Source: Aotearoamyces nothofagi (lineage: Eukaryota > Ascomycota > Leotiomycetes > Leotiales > Tympanidaceae). From it: DNA of 64,000 bases. The first letter of the stretch is position 1; each line of letters opens with the position of its first letter. Position numbers and translations under genes: made by a program. Location: contig JADDTR010000012.1 of the NCBI GenBank assembly GCA_015345905.1, positions 380,578-444,577 of the forward strand. Direction: 5' to 3'. Of the stretch, positions 21,779 through 35,067 are shown piece by piece. A model generated the notes under the pieces. That model made no database searches. It was not told the origin of the DNA and saw only the letters and a program-made list of their open reading frames with translations.

Positions 21779-24700
21779 ATGAGCTTCCCAGACATGGAAG
21801 GACCTCCGGCCAAGAAGCGCAGGTTCTTCACCGAGAAGTCGGGGATGCTCGGCCCCTCCGCGAGCCGGCAAACCGCGCAGACGGACGAGATCGACGCGAC
21901 GAGGTTCTACGGCGAGAAGGCCGAGATGGCGGCGCTGGCTATCGGAGGCGACGGCGGCGAGGATGGGAAGCCAGAGAGCGCCCGGCCAGAGAGCGCACGG
22001 GTCCGGGGCTTCGAGCAGGCGATCTTCGAGAGCTTCGTTGGGGACGAGATGGATCCTGATACCATAAGACTACTCCGGGAGGCGTCGGGAGATAACATGG
22101 AGAGGGCCGTGAACATGTACTTTGACGGGTCATGGAAAGGTGCTCCAAGCACCCCGAGAACGGTTCCCGTCTCAGCAGCAAGACCTGCGAGTGCTAATGC
22201 CATTGCGAAGCCTGTACCGGTCAACGGGTCGCCGAAGCCGCCAAGCTCCAGAAGCCCAGGTCCGAAACCAGCCCCACGACATACAATGCCCGATGCTCGA
22301 TATATAGGCGCCTTTGGCGTAGGAGGATGGGCGACAAGGAGCGGCACGAACCTGATAAAGCATGGGGAAACCGTGCATATCGAGCGCCAGAAAATCCAGC
22401 CACCAAAGCCGCCCGCGTTGAGAGGCAGCAAGAGCAAGCTTGCCGCCCAAGCCTCACCGCGTCCAAATAGCGCTGCGGCGAGGCGAGTGGATGTGGTTGT
22501 GCGATTTACGAATTCGAGGGGCGACGAAGTTGGGAGATTGCCTAGAGAGACTGCAAATTGGGTTTCAACACTTATAGATCAACGAGTTTGCAGGTTTGAG
22601 GGGACGTGTGTCTATGCTCCCGATAGGATACGAACGAACGATACTATATTTTTACAGCTGCGTTGCTCACTGCTCAGGACGGCATTCGAAAACCAAGCCT
22701 TCAAGCCACCGGACAATCGCACTACGGGGTTGTTTGAGGAGAAGGAGACTTCGGAAGAGAAAGACTTGCGTTTACGTCAGATTGCGCTTGTTAAGCTATT
22801 TGAAGAAGTCAGCCTTCTCCCGACAAAGATAAGCGAGACAACCGCAAAGCACAAACGCCAAGGGCTGCTGCAAGCTGCAGAGGTGGCAGAGCAGTGTGAG
22901 AAAGACGAGGCGAGGAAGGCGAAAGCTGCAGAAGGCGGCGGCTCATCTCCACCTTCGGAAGAGGCTGAAGAAGGAAAGGAGCTGGAGCAGGACCAACTAG
23001 ATACGCTGTATAGGAAAGCACAGTCGTTTGATTTCGATGCCCCCGAAGCCGAACCTGCTGATACATTTGCGATGGATTTACGGCCATACCAAAAGCAAGC
23101 GCTGCACTGGATGATGGCGAAAGAAAAGGGTGAAAAGAATGAGGGCGCGGAAGTATCAATGCATCCTTTATGGGAGGAATATGCATGGCCGACAAAAGAT
23201 ATGGAGGACAAGGAAGTCTTGCAGGTTGTGGATCAGAGCAATTTCTATGTCAATCCATACTCGGGGGAATTATCACTGGAGTTTCCTGTCCAGAAGCAGC
23301 ATTGCTTAGGGGGTATCTTGGCTGATGAGATGGGCTTGGGAAAGACGATCGAAATGATGAGTCTGGTGCACTCTCACAAGTCTGACATAGCGTTGAAATT
23401 ACAAGGGAAGGGCTCCGGACCGGTCTCTGTAAATAATCTCCCTAGATTACCGGCGACGTCGTCCTCCGTGGAGCGGGCACCATGCACAACACTTGTAGTT
23501 GCCCCCATGTCATTGCTCGCCCAATGGCAGAGCGAGGCTGAGAATGCTTCAAAAGATGGAACATTAAGGAGCTTTGTCTACTACGGCAGCGACAAGACGG
23601 CAAATCTACAGCACCTCTGCTGCGAAGCCAATGCAGCTTCAGCACCCAATGTTGTCATAACTAGCTATGGAGTTGTGCTTTCAGAATTCAACCAAGTAGC
23701 AGCACGGAACGGTGATCGAGGAGGCCACGGTGGTCTCTTCTCCCTGAACTTCTTTCGTGTCATTTTGGACGAGGCTCATCACATCAAGAATCGGCAGTCG
23801 AAAACGGCAAAGGCGTGCTACGAAATTGCCGCCGAACACCGCTGGGTTTTGACCGGTACGCCCATTGTCAACAGGTTGGAGGATCTATTCAGTCTGGTAC
23901 GCTTCCTGAGGGTGGAGCCGTGGAGCAATTTCTCTTTCTGGAAGACCTTTATCACAATGCCCTTCGAGTCGAAAGACTTCATGCGCGCTCTTGATGTCGT
24001 GCAGACGGTTCTGGAACCCCTTGTTCTACGAAGGACGAAGGATATGAAGACGCCTACCGGAGAAGCTCTAGTCCCGTTGCCACCGAAGACCATTGATATT
24101 GTCGATATTGAGCTTTCTAAGCCGGAGCGCGAAGTCTATGACCACATCTTTACGAGGGCCAAGCGGACTTTCGCAGCGAACGTCGAAGCGGGAACGGTCA
24201 TGAAAGCATATACTAGCATCTTTGCCCAGATTCTACGCCTTCGACAATCCTGCTGTCACCCAATCTTGACTCGCAATCAAAATCTGGTGGCAGATGAGGA
24301 GGAGGCAGCCGTAGCAGCAGATGCCGCTAGTGGGTTTGCGGATGATATGGATCTTCAATCTCTAATTGAGCGCTTCACTGCAGCCACAGATGACGAAGCT
24401 GACGCCAACGCATTTGGAGCACACGTCCTCGAGCAGATCCGGGATGAAGCAGATAATGAGTGCCCTATCTGCAGCGAGGAGCCTATGATAGAACAGACTG
24501 TAACGGGCTGCTGGCACTCAGCATGCAAGAAGTGCCTTCTCGATTACATATCTCACCAGGTTGACAAAGGTGAGGTACCTCGCTGCTTTAACTGTCGCGA
24601 GGCCATCAACACTCGAGATGTCTTCGAGGTTGTCAAGCACGAAGAAGTAGACATGTCAACGGGAAAGCCCAGAATCAGCCTGCAGCGACTAGGTTCGAAC

Positions 24701-25277
24701 TCGTCAGCTAAAATTGAAGCACTCTTGAGTAATCTGAAAGCATTGAGAAGAGAGCTTCCTGGCACTAAGACTGTTGTCTTTAGCCAGTTCACGTCGTTCA
24801 TTTCCCTCATCGAGCCAGCTCTTGCTCGTGCCTCAATGCCATTTCTTCGTCTCGATGGATCGATGGCCCAGCCAGCTCGAGCTGCAGTTCTCAAAGAATT
24901 TGCTTCGTCGCAGAAGGGCACCGTACTGCTGCTCAGTCTAAGAGCAGGCGGTGTCGGACTGAATCTTACCATGGCGAAGAGAGTCTACATGATGGACCCG
25001 TGGTGGAGTTTTGCGGTCGAGGCACAGGCTATTGATCGAGTACATCGCATGGGCCAGACGGACGAAGTCAAAGTCTACCGGTTTATCGTCAAAGAGAGTG
25101 TAGAGGAAAGGATGCTGAAGATCCAGGACAGAAAGAAGTTTATGTAGGTGAAGTTCTCAAAGGGCTGGTTCTGGAGATGATTGCTAACTCTGAACTAGCG
25201 CTAGCTCACTCGGAATGATGAGCGACGAAGAAAGGAAGCTACAGTCGATTGAGGATATTAAAGAACTCCTAAGCTGA
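21779..25277 (+). CDS. RAD5: Rad5-type SWI2/SNF2 helicase and RING ubiquitin ligase
   Basis: Exons 21779-25143 and 25199-25277, with a 55-nt intron containing GCTAACTC, give 1147 residues. Rad5 polyubiquitinates PCNA with Ubc13-Mms2 and remodels stalled forks in error-free damage tolerance. Domains in order: a basic nuclear-signal-like start (PPAKKRRF); a UBA-like helix near residue 75-110; HIRAN from about 170 (RYIGAFGVGGWATR); Walker A at about 515 (DEMGLGKT); DEAH at about 664 (DEAHHIKNRQS); a C3HC4 RING at about 895-940 (CPICSEEP...CFNC); and the C-terminal helicase domain (TVVFSQF, RAGGVGLNL, DRVHRMGQTDEVKVYR). The last exon is only 26 codons and supplies the conserved end ASSLGMMSDEERK...IKELLS. 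A frame read without that splice stops early. Confidence 0.95.
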
Positions 25278-26260
25278 GCTGGCACATGCGTATATAGTTT
25301 AAACAGAGCCCACTGTCTTTGGAATGTATCAAATTGGTGTTCGCGTGGGGAGTTTCAAGGATACATTTGTGGGCATGAACAAAACATTACGGCTATCGCT
25401 CCAATGAATCTTGACATAATTAACGTAGGGAATATGAAACTGCATATTGCCTTATTATCGTAGCTCTGATTGGCGGAGAGTGGACGTGGTACAAATGTTG
25501 AAACGGCGGTAAAACGTCACGCCATCAGTTGCCTTGTTAAGGTGGATCTAACCCGCATCGAGACTACCAGGGGCCCCCCAGTCGATATTTCCGATCTCTT
25601 GTTCCGTAGTGCCCGGGGGGGAGATAGCCGTCGATTCCGTGCCAAAGTCAATCCTCCATGATTCATCACTCGTTCAGTCACGACAGCGTAGAGAATATCC
25701 ATCCAGACAGATCGGTCACGATCACCACGATCCTTGGTCCTTTCTGCCACCAGGAACTCCTCCCAGCCCCTGACGGGATCCCGCGGTACCCGGACCGGAG
25801 CACGCGACCGCCGAGCACACAATCCGACGAAGAGATCTCCAGGAACTGCTCGAGCGAGACCTATCCCGTCCTTGCATTCGCTGCTGTACCTGCTGTTTGG
25901 CCACATCTTTGGAGACTCCGAGGCGATCGAGTCTTGTGTGAAGGAAGACGTCTTGCAATGCCCTCATGACATCGATTGTCAGGACGCACCGAACTTTACC
26001 TGGCGCATCATCCCGTCGCCGTCGCACAGGCACCCGCGCTGTACTCTCGTTGTGCGCAGGCACGTCTACTGCTGCAGCCCCCCCAGTTTCCGACTGCGCG
26101 GCGTTGTCTTTCCGTCTTCTTCGATCCCGACGTCCCATCTGTAGCTATCTAGCGATGCCCGTGACGTCCATGTTTTGGAATCTGGTCTCTATCCTACGTT
26201 GAGGCATCGGGCTTAAGCTGCAACCTCATCCACCCTACTGTCTGGGCCTCCATCATCACA
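25278..26260. other. Intergenic, promoter of the ABCA gene
   Basis: Just under 1 kb between genes in the same direction. Short overlapping open frames on both strands show no recognisable domain, and no RNA gene is seen. Confidence 0.6.
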
Positions 26261-29200
26261 ATGGGACTCTTCAAGCAAATATGGGTTTTGATGGGCAAAA
26301 ACATGCTGATGGCCCTCAACCGGCACCTGTTCACCACGTGCATCCGAGCCTTTATCCTCCCTGTGGGGTTCATGATCTTTCTCAGCTATGCTCGTGAGCT
26401 CTTTGTTTCTCCCGCTGGATATGGAATTGGAGCCGCGCGTCCAGTTCGGACGCTCGCGAAAGGACTTGCTGGTTCAACTGGTGGAAGAGATACTCTGGTC
26501 TTCGTTAACAGCGGCTACACAGACGGTGATATTGACAGAGTCATTGATAACGTTTCAGCCATTGCTGTTGAGGCCGGCAAGACTGTTACTCGTCTGAGTA
26601 GCACTGAGGACCTTTCCACGGTGTGCCGGAGTAGTCTGCGTGGAGTTACCAAATGCTATGGCGCGGTTATTTTCAATGCGTCACCTTCTGAGGGCACCGG
26701 CGGACGCTGGAACTATAGCCTGCGAGCCGATGGCTATTTTGGCACTAGTATATATGTGGATCGTCAGAATAATGATGTAGAGGTCTACATACTACCATTA
26801 CAACACGCCGTTGATTTTGCGATTGCTGGTATCAACTCGACGGTAGATCAGAGCAAGCTCCCTGACACCATTTTGGAATATCCCTTCACGGACAAGACTC
26901 AAGCTGAACGGGATCGAGATATTCGGGAAGCTTACCAGAAAACCATTCTGAATGTGCTAGGTAAAAATTGATACCTCCTGTTGGATTGCTGATGCTAGTC
27001 GCTGACAGATGGACCTAGGCGTTGCGTTTCTCATAGGAATGGTAGGAATTGTATACCACTTAGCCGGATTCATGGCGATTGAAAGGGAGCTTGGTATGTC
27101 TCAACTCATCGAGGCGATGATGCCCAATACCAAGAGGTGGCAACCACAAGTCGCAAGGATGATATCATATCATCTCTCATTCTCAATTATCTACATTCCG
27201 TAAGTACCCGTGATCTATATCCCGGTCAGTCAGGCTAACAACTTGTAAGTGGCTGGATTGTAGGCAGTATTGCACTCGGTGCTGGCGTTTTCGCCAATAC
27301 ATCTCAGGCAATTGTCATTCTGTACCATGTGCTTGCGGGATTATCCTTGGCATCCTGGGCCATACTCGGTGCTACGTTCTTTAGGAAAGCTCAGCTAAGC
27401 GGTATCACAATTGCGATCCTAACCCTAGTCCTTGGCATTATTGCCCAGGCTTTTGACAAAGACATAAGCGCAGGTGCTGTAGGCATACTGAGCTTCTTGT
27501 TTGTGCCTTGCAACTATCTTTATTTTCTTGTCTATATGGCACGTTACGAACAGCAAAGCGAGGCTACCAACCTTATCCACAATGCCCCAAACAACTGGCC
27601 TTTACCTGGATTTGTATTCTGGATATTTCTAGTTATCCAAATATTCATGTATCCGGTGCTTGCTATGTTGGTTGAATGCTATTTACATGGTACAGCATCT
27701 AAAGGAAGGAGCGTAGTCAAGGAGATTGTCAATTCTGAGACGGTTTCTGGTAATGAACACACAGTTGAGCTTCAAAGCTTTAGCAAACACTATCCACCAC
27801 CATTTCTCCAGCGAATCTTCCGAAGATCGCCGGAACATGTTATTGCGGTCCATGAACTATCTCTTGCAGCTTGCAAAGGCCAGATATTGGTACTCCTTGG
27901 GGCAAATGGGAGCGGAAAGTCAACAACCCTTGATGCTATAGCTGGTATGAATACAGTTACAAGTGGTACAATCATTGTGAATGGCACGGGAGGCATAGGA
28001 ATATGCCCTCAGAAGAACGTGCTCTGGGACGAACTTACTGTTGAAGAGCATATGGGAATCTTCAATAAGCTCAAGTCCTCTGGAGAGTATGAGAGCAAAG
28101 AAACTCTTAGCAAAATGATCGTTGCGATTGACCTCGATCGCAAAACCAACGCTCAATCTAGAACACTTAGCGGTGGCCAGAAGCGAAAGCTTCAACTTGG
28201 CATGATGCTAACTGGTGGGAGTTCCGTTTGCTGCGTCGATGAGGTATCTAGTGGGCTGGACCCGCTGAGTCGGCGTAAGATTTGGGACATTTTGCTTGCA
28301 GAACGGGGCTCGAGAAGTATCATTATGACTACTCATTTCCTTGATGAAGCAGATCTCTTAGCTGATCATATTGCAATTCTTTCAAAAGGCACACTTCGTG
28401 CAGAGGGGTCATCTGTTGAGCTGAAAAACAAGCTTGGCGGTGGCTATCGAATCCACATATTTACTGGCCCAGGCCATCTCAAAAAATTGCCTGTCGTACA
28501 GGGCGTGGTCAGGAACGCAGGATTTGATCAGACGACATACTTGGCTGCAACATCATCGCAAGCTGCACTGGTTGTCAGGACACTAGAAGCCATGGGCATC
28601 AACGACTATCAGCTTTCTGGACCTACCATCGAGGACGTATTTCTACAGCTGGCCGAAGAGACCCGTAATGAGAGCAATGCTATCATTGATGGGACAAGCA
28701 CTCCAAGTAGCAGTGATCTTACCGGGGATGAGAAGAAAGATGCAACGATACGTACAGAAAGGCAGAGTGAGTTGGAATTGCTTTCTGGGCGGCCTATCGG
28801 GTTCTTTCAACAGGCATGGGTACTCTTCAGAAAGCGATTGACATTATTGAGACGAAATTTCTTGCCATATATCGCTGCCTTTTTCATACCCATCATCGCA
28901 GCCGCCCTGGTTACGAGAATTGTCAGAAATCAAACATTGCCCAGCTGTACGCCTACGACATCAGATACTGGTGATTACGAGACAATATCTAATCGGGATG
29001 CATATCGTCTGTTGGTGGGCCCTTCAGCCCAGGTTGAGACGTCGAATGCCACGTTGTACTTGAGCAATCTTTTCCAAGGATATCCGAATGATGATATAAT
29101 ATCCTTGGCTGCAAAGGATAAGAGGCTACAATTAGTCGACACGGTTACTCAATTTAACGACTTCATCAAGACCAATTACTCCACCGTAACACCGGCAGGA

Positions 29201-31336
29201 TACTTCTTTGGGGACGATGACTCGCCGCCACAATTCGCCTACGTTGGGGATTTGAACATATTTGCAGCAGTATTTGCACAGAATATCTTGAACTCAAAAC
29301 TCACAAATATCAGCATTGTAACACAATACAGCGACTTTGACACGCCGTGGACCCCAGGCACTGTAAGTTATGACTATTCGGTATTCTTCCTACGATAACT
29401 GACTCTAGCAGGGAAACTCACTGCAGCTTGTAGTTTACTTTCTCCTTGTCATGTCTGCGGTCTCAGGCTTGTTTGCATTATACCCAACCTTGGAAAGATT
29501 ACGGAATGTCCGAGGCCTCGAATATTCAAATGGGGTTCGACCACTTCCGCTTTGGCTAGCATATCTGACGTTTGACTTCATAATCTTGCTTATTTCAAGC
29601 ATCATAGTCGTTATTGTCTTCCGCGCCATAGCAGCAAACGTATGGTACAACATCGCCTATGTATTCCCGGTACTCATACTATTTTCACTAGCATCCATAC
29701 TTTTGTCTTTTATCGCCTCATTATTTGCCAGAGGGCAATTGGCTGCCTTTGCCTTGGTTGCAGGTGGCCAAGCAGTCTCCTTCCTCATATATTTTATTGC
29801 GTGGCTAGTAACACTCACTTACGCGCCAGTTAACGAGGTTGATGGCGACCTATTGATCGTACACTATACGATATCAGTAGTAACTCCGATGGGCAGTCTT
29901 ATGAGGACGCTATTCCTAGCTCTTAATCTGTTCTCAATCTCCTGTGAAGGTACTGACTTCGCCCCGCATCCACAAGGAATCAACCAGTATGGCGCACCGA
30001 TATTATATCTCGTGATCCAGATATTAGTATTCTTCGGGATTCTGCTTTGGTACGACGGAGGTTCTGTGATTGCTCGAATCAGAGGCTCGCGCCAGGTAAT
30101 ACTTGAAGTTGAGACTTCTGCAGTGGATAATGAAACAGCGGAAGAACTAGACAAGGCGGCAAGGCCGAGTGACGGCTTGAGGGTCCTGCATCTTACCAAG
30201 AGCTTTGGCAAAAATACTGCAGTCGAAAACCTAACATTTGGCATTGAGAGAGGCGAGGTGTTTGCTCTTCTAGGCCCCAATGGGGCTGGGAAATCAACAA
30301 CCATATCTTTAGTCCGCGGGGATATACAGCCATCGAGAAACGGTGGTAATATCTTCGTTGATAATATCTTGCTTAGCAGGAGCCGGGCACATGCGAGGTC
30401 TCAACTTGGGGTTTGTCCACAGTTTGATGGTATGTATTAACGAGCGCCTTCCAATCCCGCTCGCTAGTAAGAACATACAAAGCTGACCGATCTTCTCTCA
30501 CAGCTATGGACCAGTTGACCGTCATTGAGCATCTTCAATTCTATGCTCGAGTTCGTGGAGTACAAGACGTTGATTACAATGTAAACGCCGTCATCCAAGC
30601 CGTTGGCCTCCAAGCCTTCTCCTCCCGTATGGCCTCTAAGCTATCTGGCGGCAACAAACGCAAGCTCTCTCTGGGCATCGCCCTAATGGGAAACCCAAGC
30701 GTCCTCCTCCTCGACGAACCTAGCTCAGGGATGGATGCCGCCTCCAAAAGAGTCATGTGGAAAACACTAGCTGGCGTTGTAGCCGGTCGCGCCATCCTGC
30801 TGACGACGCATAGCATGGAAGAAGCAGATGCGCTCGCATATCGAGCGGGCATCATGGCGAAACGCATGCTTGCTCTTGGAACGACGGACTATCTAAGACG
30901 CAAGTACGGAAATGGCTATCACGTTCATCTAGTGACGAATACGGCACCTTACACGACCCTAGAAGCGATGGCAAAGTTACGAGACTGGGTGACGGAGCGG
31001 TTCCCCGGCGCGGAGATAGAAGAGAAAACATACCACGGCCAACTCCGCTTCTCCGTCCCGGCATCCTGCCTACCCGCGTCGGGGACAGCGGCAAGCACAG
31101 ACGAAGATGCTATCAACGGCGGCGTCGACACGGCCACGTCGGGCGGAATGGGATACATCATCATGGCCTTGGAAGACCACAAGGACAAGCTGGGGCTAGA
31201 GCACTACTCCGTCAGCCCCACGACTCTGGATCAGGTCTTCTTGGCTATCGTTAGCAAGAACGATGTCGAAGAAGAGAATTACGCCTCGCCAAAGGCGAAG
31301 GGGAAGATGTGGTCGTTTTTTTGGAAGAAGACGTAG
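26261..31336 (+). CDS. Full-size ABC transporter, subfamily A
   Basis: Exons 26261-26960, 27019-27199, 27250-29362, 29412-30429 and 30504-31336 give 1614 residues. ABCA proteins move lipids or lipid-like compounds. The order is TMD1-NBD1-TMD2-NBD2. Each half starts with one helix (GLFKQIWVLMGK...; GFFQQAWVLFRKR) and a large non-cytosolic loop before the remaining helices, as is usual in ABCA. NBD1: Walker A ANGSGKST (about 511), signature LSGGQ (about 600), Walker B SVCCVDEVSSGLDP. NBD2: Walker A GPNGAGKST (about 1286), signature LSGGNKRK (about 1383), Walker B SVLLLDEPSSGMD. Both sites look able to bind and hydrolyse ATP. The exon 4 acceptor could be 3 bases earlier, adding one Gln. Substrate unknown. 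Confidence 0.93.
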
Positions 31337-31724
31337 TCTGCGTTGTTCATGCGAACTAGAGTCGAGACGGCACGGCATAGACAGAGCCCCGAAAGCAGAA
31401 TTCTGATAGCTTGCGTTGGGGAGCCGATCACGTACAGAGCGGGTCGCATAGAAGAACGCACCTTGATGCCGTTAAACTCAAAAGTATTACCCAGCGCGCA
31501 GTGCGCCAGGCGACGGCGCGCTCCTTGAAGGAACCTGTACTCGCACTTCATTGTCCTATGTTAGTTAAAGCTAGAGCAGCGTTTTAAAAAAGCAATACAA
31601 GATATATCCAAGAAGCACGTGGGCTTGAAGAGTGAGAGGCCAATGTAGGGACTAAATACATCTTATTATTTTGCAAACTATTATGTGAAGACGGCCTCGC
31701 GTCATTGCAGTATGATGAGTAGAG
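31337..31724. other. Convergent intergenic region
   Basis: AT-rich 3' flanks of the ABCA and PlsC genes. No gene is seen. Confidence 0.7.
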
Positions 31725-33117
31725 TTAGTTGTTCCGCAAGAGAAGCCGCAGGGTACATATGACAAACAGGAGGACAGTCGCGATTACAAACACCTGCGAT
31801 ATCTCTTTCCAATGCCCCAGTTCGATGTGGCCCTCGACATAGCCGCCATTCGGGAGCGTCGAGGGGAAGTGGCCCGTGAGCCTGAATTCCTCCAGCAACT
31901 CGTCCTTCTTCAACCACTGGTCCTGCATCCATTCGCCGAACTCTTCGGGCGTCTCGAGTGGGATGTCGGCCACCCTGAAGGCTCGCCAATGCATGTTGAC
32001 GATGGGCGATTGGCCTCGGCAGTACATGGTGCTGAAGGTGAAGACATCTTGTCCGTATTCGCCATTACTAAGCAGGATTAGTGCGTGCACGTGTCTCTGA
32101 TAGGATGTATAGGAAATATATAGACTCACGGTATGCCGCCATAAGCCAGAGTACAGTCGTATACGAATTCCACCGAGCCTTCCAAGGCCTTCAAGCACAA
32201 GTACGTGCCAGTACTTCGGGGAATAAGTTGATGGCGTAGGTCTCGAAGACCCTGCTTCTTTGCCCATTGCAAGCTCTTCGTCCGGCCCTCGTGGCACAGG
32301 TTCGTGCCCTCGGGAAACATCATAAGCCACATTGGCACAAGGCCGGCTGGTCTAGGACGCCGAAGTTGACTCATACGACGGGCCAGTCTTGGTTTATCCT
32401 TTTCCAGATTCCGCGACATGAAAATAAATCCAGCGAGCGACAATCCAGACCCGACGATGGGAATGTAGCGTACTGCTTCTTTGAGCACAATGTAGATAGA
32501 TCCATGTGCCTTACGCCGATTGACGTATGCCGTCCACCATAAATAGAGCCAGTCAGAGTAAAGCTACGGCTAGAATTTAGCAACTTCCTCTATACCCGAG
32601 AAGAATAGACATACCACATGGTTAGCTATCATGACAAGACGGCTAGGGAAGTCGTATTCCACTAATCCATCCTTGGTCAACCGGATTTGACCTTCGACGC
32701 TCTTATCACCACTAATTCTGATCGCAGTAGGACTCCACCACTGGGTGACACTGATAACAAGTAACCCCATGCTCTCTTTCGCAAATGCCATATAGCGATA
32801 ATAACAGTCTCTGTTTATCCAATACAGGACTACTCCGCAATACTGAGTTAAGGCGACGCTGACAAATCTCAGCTAATTGGTTGACACATGAGATGCTAGA
32901 TAACTTACACGATGCCGGAAACCGAGAAATATACTATCAGCAGCAATACCCGAACGAAGATAGCGACCGAGGAGAGCTTCTGCATCGCCGGTAGAGAAGA
33001 CATGCCGTTCGGGGGTCCATCCTCGGTAGAGTTACGGGATCTAGCCGGCGAGCCCTGAGCGGAGAGGAGCTTGGTAAACTCCTCCGCTCGCAGATCAACT
33101 GACAGATCCTCATCCAT
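31725..33117 (-). CDS. Lysophospholipid acyltransferase (PlsC/AGPAT family)
   Basis: Exons (minus) are 33117-32909, 32858-32615, 32563-32130 and 32067-31725; the introns are 50, 51 and 62 nt, giving 409 residues. Members acylate lysophosphatidate or other lysophospholipids at the ER. Two key motifs are visible. The NHX4D catalytic motif appears only after splicing (ANHV joined to LYSDWLYLWW, intron at 32564-32614), and the substrate-binding MMFPEGT follows. The preceding TQWWSPTAIRISGDKSV and the later GIPNGEYGQDVFTF fit the fungal CST26/LPAAT group. A hydrophobic segment near the N terminus (FVRVLLLIVYFSVSGI) and one near the C terminus would anchor it. The acyl acceptor is not certain. Confidence 0.9.
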
Positions 33118-34026
33118 TTGTGCTCTTATATCCTAGATCAACGATAGCAACGACATAATATAATAGAATATATTTAAAGAGCAAAAGCTTCGTCCAAGAG
33201 GACTCCCTCGCTCTTTTAGAGAATGCTGTTACCCGATTCAACCTAGCGGGAAACGAGCTGCGCCTTGTCAAGTGGGGATCGCGGCTTGCGATCTAGTGCA
33301 GTCGGGGGCTAACTCGAGAGACTTAGGCAGGCTTGAAAGACACCGAGGGAGACGAGACTAAGAGAGAAGAGGAGGAGAGGAGAGAAGGAGACGAGAAAAG
33401 AGGAAAGAAGGGGGGAGGAGCGGTGGATAGGAGGAGAGGAGGAGAGTAGGAGAGTAGGAGAGTAGGAGGATGGTATTCCAAGAATACATTATTTAGAAAG
33501 GGAGCGCGATGACCTGACTATCGGCTCCGAGACGTCACCAAGACGATTCATGGCCTGCTTCTTGCTCGCAGATATGCTATGCATTGCTGGCATGCTGGGC
33601 GCCGTATCCTCTTTCAGTCTTTCGGCATTAAAATTGTGCACGCGCGGCAGGGTGCGCGCAGTCGCCAAGGCCCGGTCCGTCCTACGCCGTCCCTTTCCCG
33701 GGCTTTTTTGTTTCCGTGCCGGCGCGCAGCTATATTGGCAAACGTCGCATTCTTTGGGGTCGTGTTTTTCTTTTTTCTTTCTTTTTTGGAGATGGTGATG
33801 GGAATGGATGCGGTTGATGTGGGCGGGACGCCGTGGCTTACTTTTTGGGCCGACCGGGGCCAATCGGGGGTTTGGTTCTTCCGTGTGGCCTAATTGGCGT
33901 GATTGGCCATAGCCAGACTACAACACACTGTGTATATGCGACGTTGCCCCTGGTGGGTTTGAGCCAGCCCCTATCCTCTGTCGTAAAGTAAGAAGAAGGA
34001 GTCCGCGGGAATCGATCCGAGCAGCC
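33118..34026. other. Intergenic with a purine-rich tract
   Basis: A GA-rich run of about 120 bp (33355-33475) with GAGGA and GAGTA units lies upstream of the PlsC gene. A 124-codon minus-strand open frame (33489-33863) is Lys/Arg-rich with no early ATG and no domain, so it is not called. Confidence 0.6.
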
Positions 34027-35067
34027 TTAGAAGCTGTCTATTGCAACGCCCAATCCTCTTTGCCGGGCGATGTCTAACACGTCCTTCCCAATCACCACGT
34101 CCATGATGCCCATTCCCACGCACTTGAAAACAACCGTTTCATGCTTCAAAGCATCAATCCTTTCGTCTCCTTCTTCCAAATCAACAATGTCCCCAATCTC
34201 CGTTAATTGCTCTTCAGTAACGCCGCCCATAATCAACTCCCCAGCCTCGTGCAAGCACGCCTCCTTCGAATCCACGCAGAGTAGCTTTCCAGAGAGCACA
34301 GTAGCCTTATCGACTTCCTGCATATTCGGCTTGTATGAGCCAATTAAGCTTATATAGACCTTTTCTCGCTCGCCCTCAAGGTTGAGATATTCAATAGGGA
34401 ACAACGGCTCTGTTGACGGTGTGCAGCAGAACACTGCAACGCTCTTTCCAAGTTTAGCTTGCAGCTCCCTTTCGAACTCTGGATTCCCTTCCTTTGCAAG
34501 CGTGGAGAAATGAACTCCTGGATAACGTTTCCGCAAATCTGAAAGTGCACCGCTATCTAAGCGCTCGAGTGAGCCTCGACTCCGGTTCACAACAGTCACG
34601 CTAGCAATGGTGCCTGTTGCCGGACCAAGGAGCAGTGCAAGGCGCGTATGCCACTCTGCTTGCTTCCCCGAACCGAAAACAACTATATCACCAGGACCGC
34701 TCCACTCTCGTCGCGAGAAAATAATCATGCTGGCCAGTGCTGTTCTGAACGCAGTCGTTTCCGCTGCATTTAAGACACCCTCGAGTTCTCCTGTTGGTGA
34801 GAAGATGTTGATGGAACCAACTGGCGCAGAGCCAGACGGCATGGTGACGACCTTGATGCCCGTATCGGCTGTACTTGACGCTGGCATGAACAAACTGACA
34901 TGTCCGAAGGAAGTTGTAATGGATGAACGTATAGGCTGATAGATAGTTTCAGGATGGGAAGAGAAGGTAGAAAGGATGTCTGATAAGGATTTAAGTAGAG
35001 TCCTGCATTCTGTTGAGCTGAGACTTGATAGGATAGCGACGACATCCTGCTGACGGAGGACGAGCAT
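34027..35067 (-). CDS. Ornithine cyclodeaminase/mu-crystallin family protein
   Basis: A single-exon gene of 346 residues. The family uses bound NAD(P) to deaminate amino acids (ornithine to proline) or to reduce cyclic ketimines. The Rossmann nucleotide-binding loop is clear as VVFGSGKQAEWH (around residue 127-138), preceded by the family's EGVLNAAETTAFRTALASM. Later come SLIGSYKPNMQEVD and VCVDSKEACLHEAGEL-like segments with the acidic residue expected near the active site. Length is typical. Whether it acts on ornithine or another substrate cannot be told, since the family is functionally mixed and none of the neighbours is an arginine or proline pathway gene. Confidence 0.88.
   Translation of the reverse strand: MLVLRQQDVVAILSSLSSTECRTLLKSLSDILSTFSSHPETIYQPIRSSITTSFGHVSLFMPASSTADTGIKVVTMPSGSAPVGSINIFSPTGELEGVLNAAETTAFRTALASMIIFSRREWSGPGDIVVFGSGKQAEWHTRLALLLGPATGTIASVTVVNRSRGSLERLDSGALSDLRKRYPGVHFSTLAKEGNPEFERELQAKLGKSVAVFCCTPSTEPLFPIEYLNLEGEREKVYISLIGSYKPNMQEVDKATVLSGKLLCVDSKEACLHEAGELIMGGVTEEQLTEIGDIVDLEEGDERIDALKHETVVFKCVGMGIMDVVIGKDVLDIARQRGLGVAIDSF

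Noticed and set aside
33489-33863. 124-codon Lys/Arg-rich minus-strand frame
   Set aside because: It starts at a non-ATG codon, has no recognisable domain and overlaps a pyrimidine-rich low-complexity stretch.
33940-34030. Possible tRNA-like 3' end (GGATCGATTCC on the minus strand)
   Set aside because: No matching acceptor, D and anticodon stems could be formed in the flanking bases.
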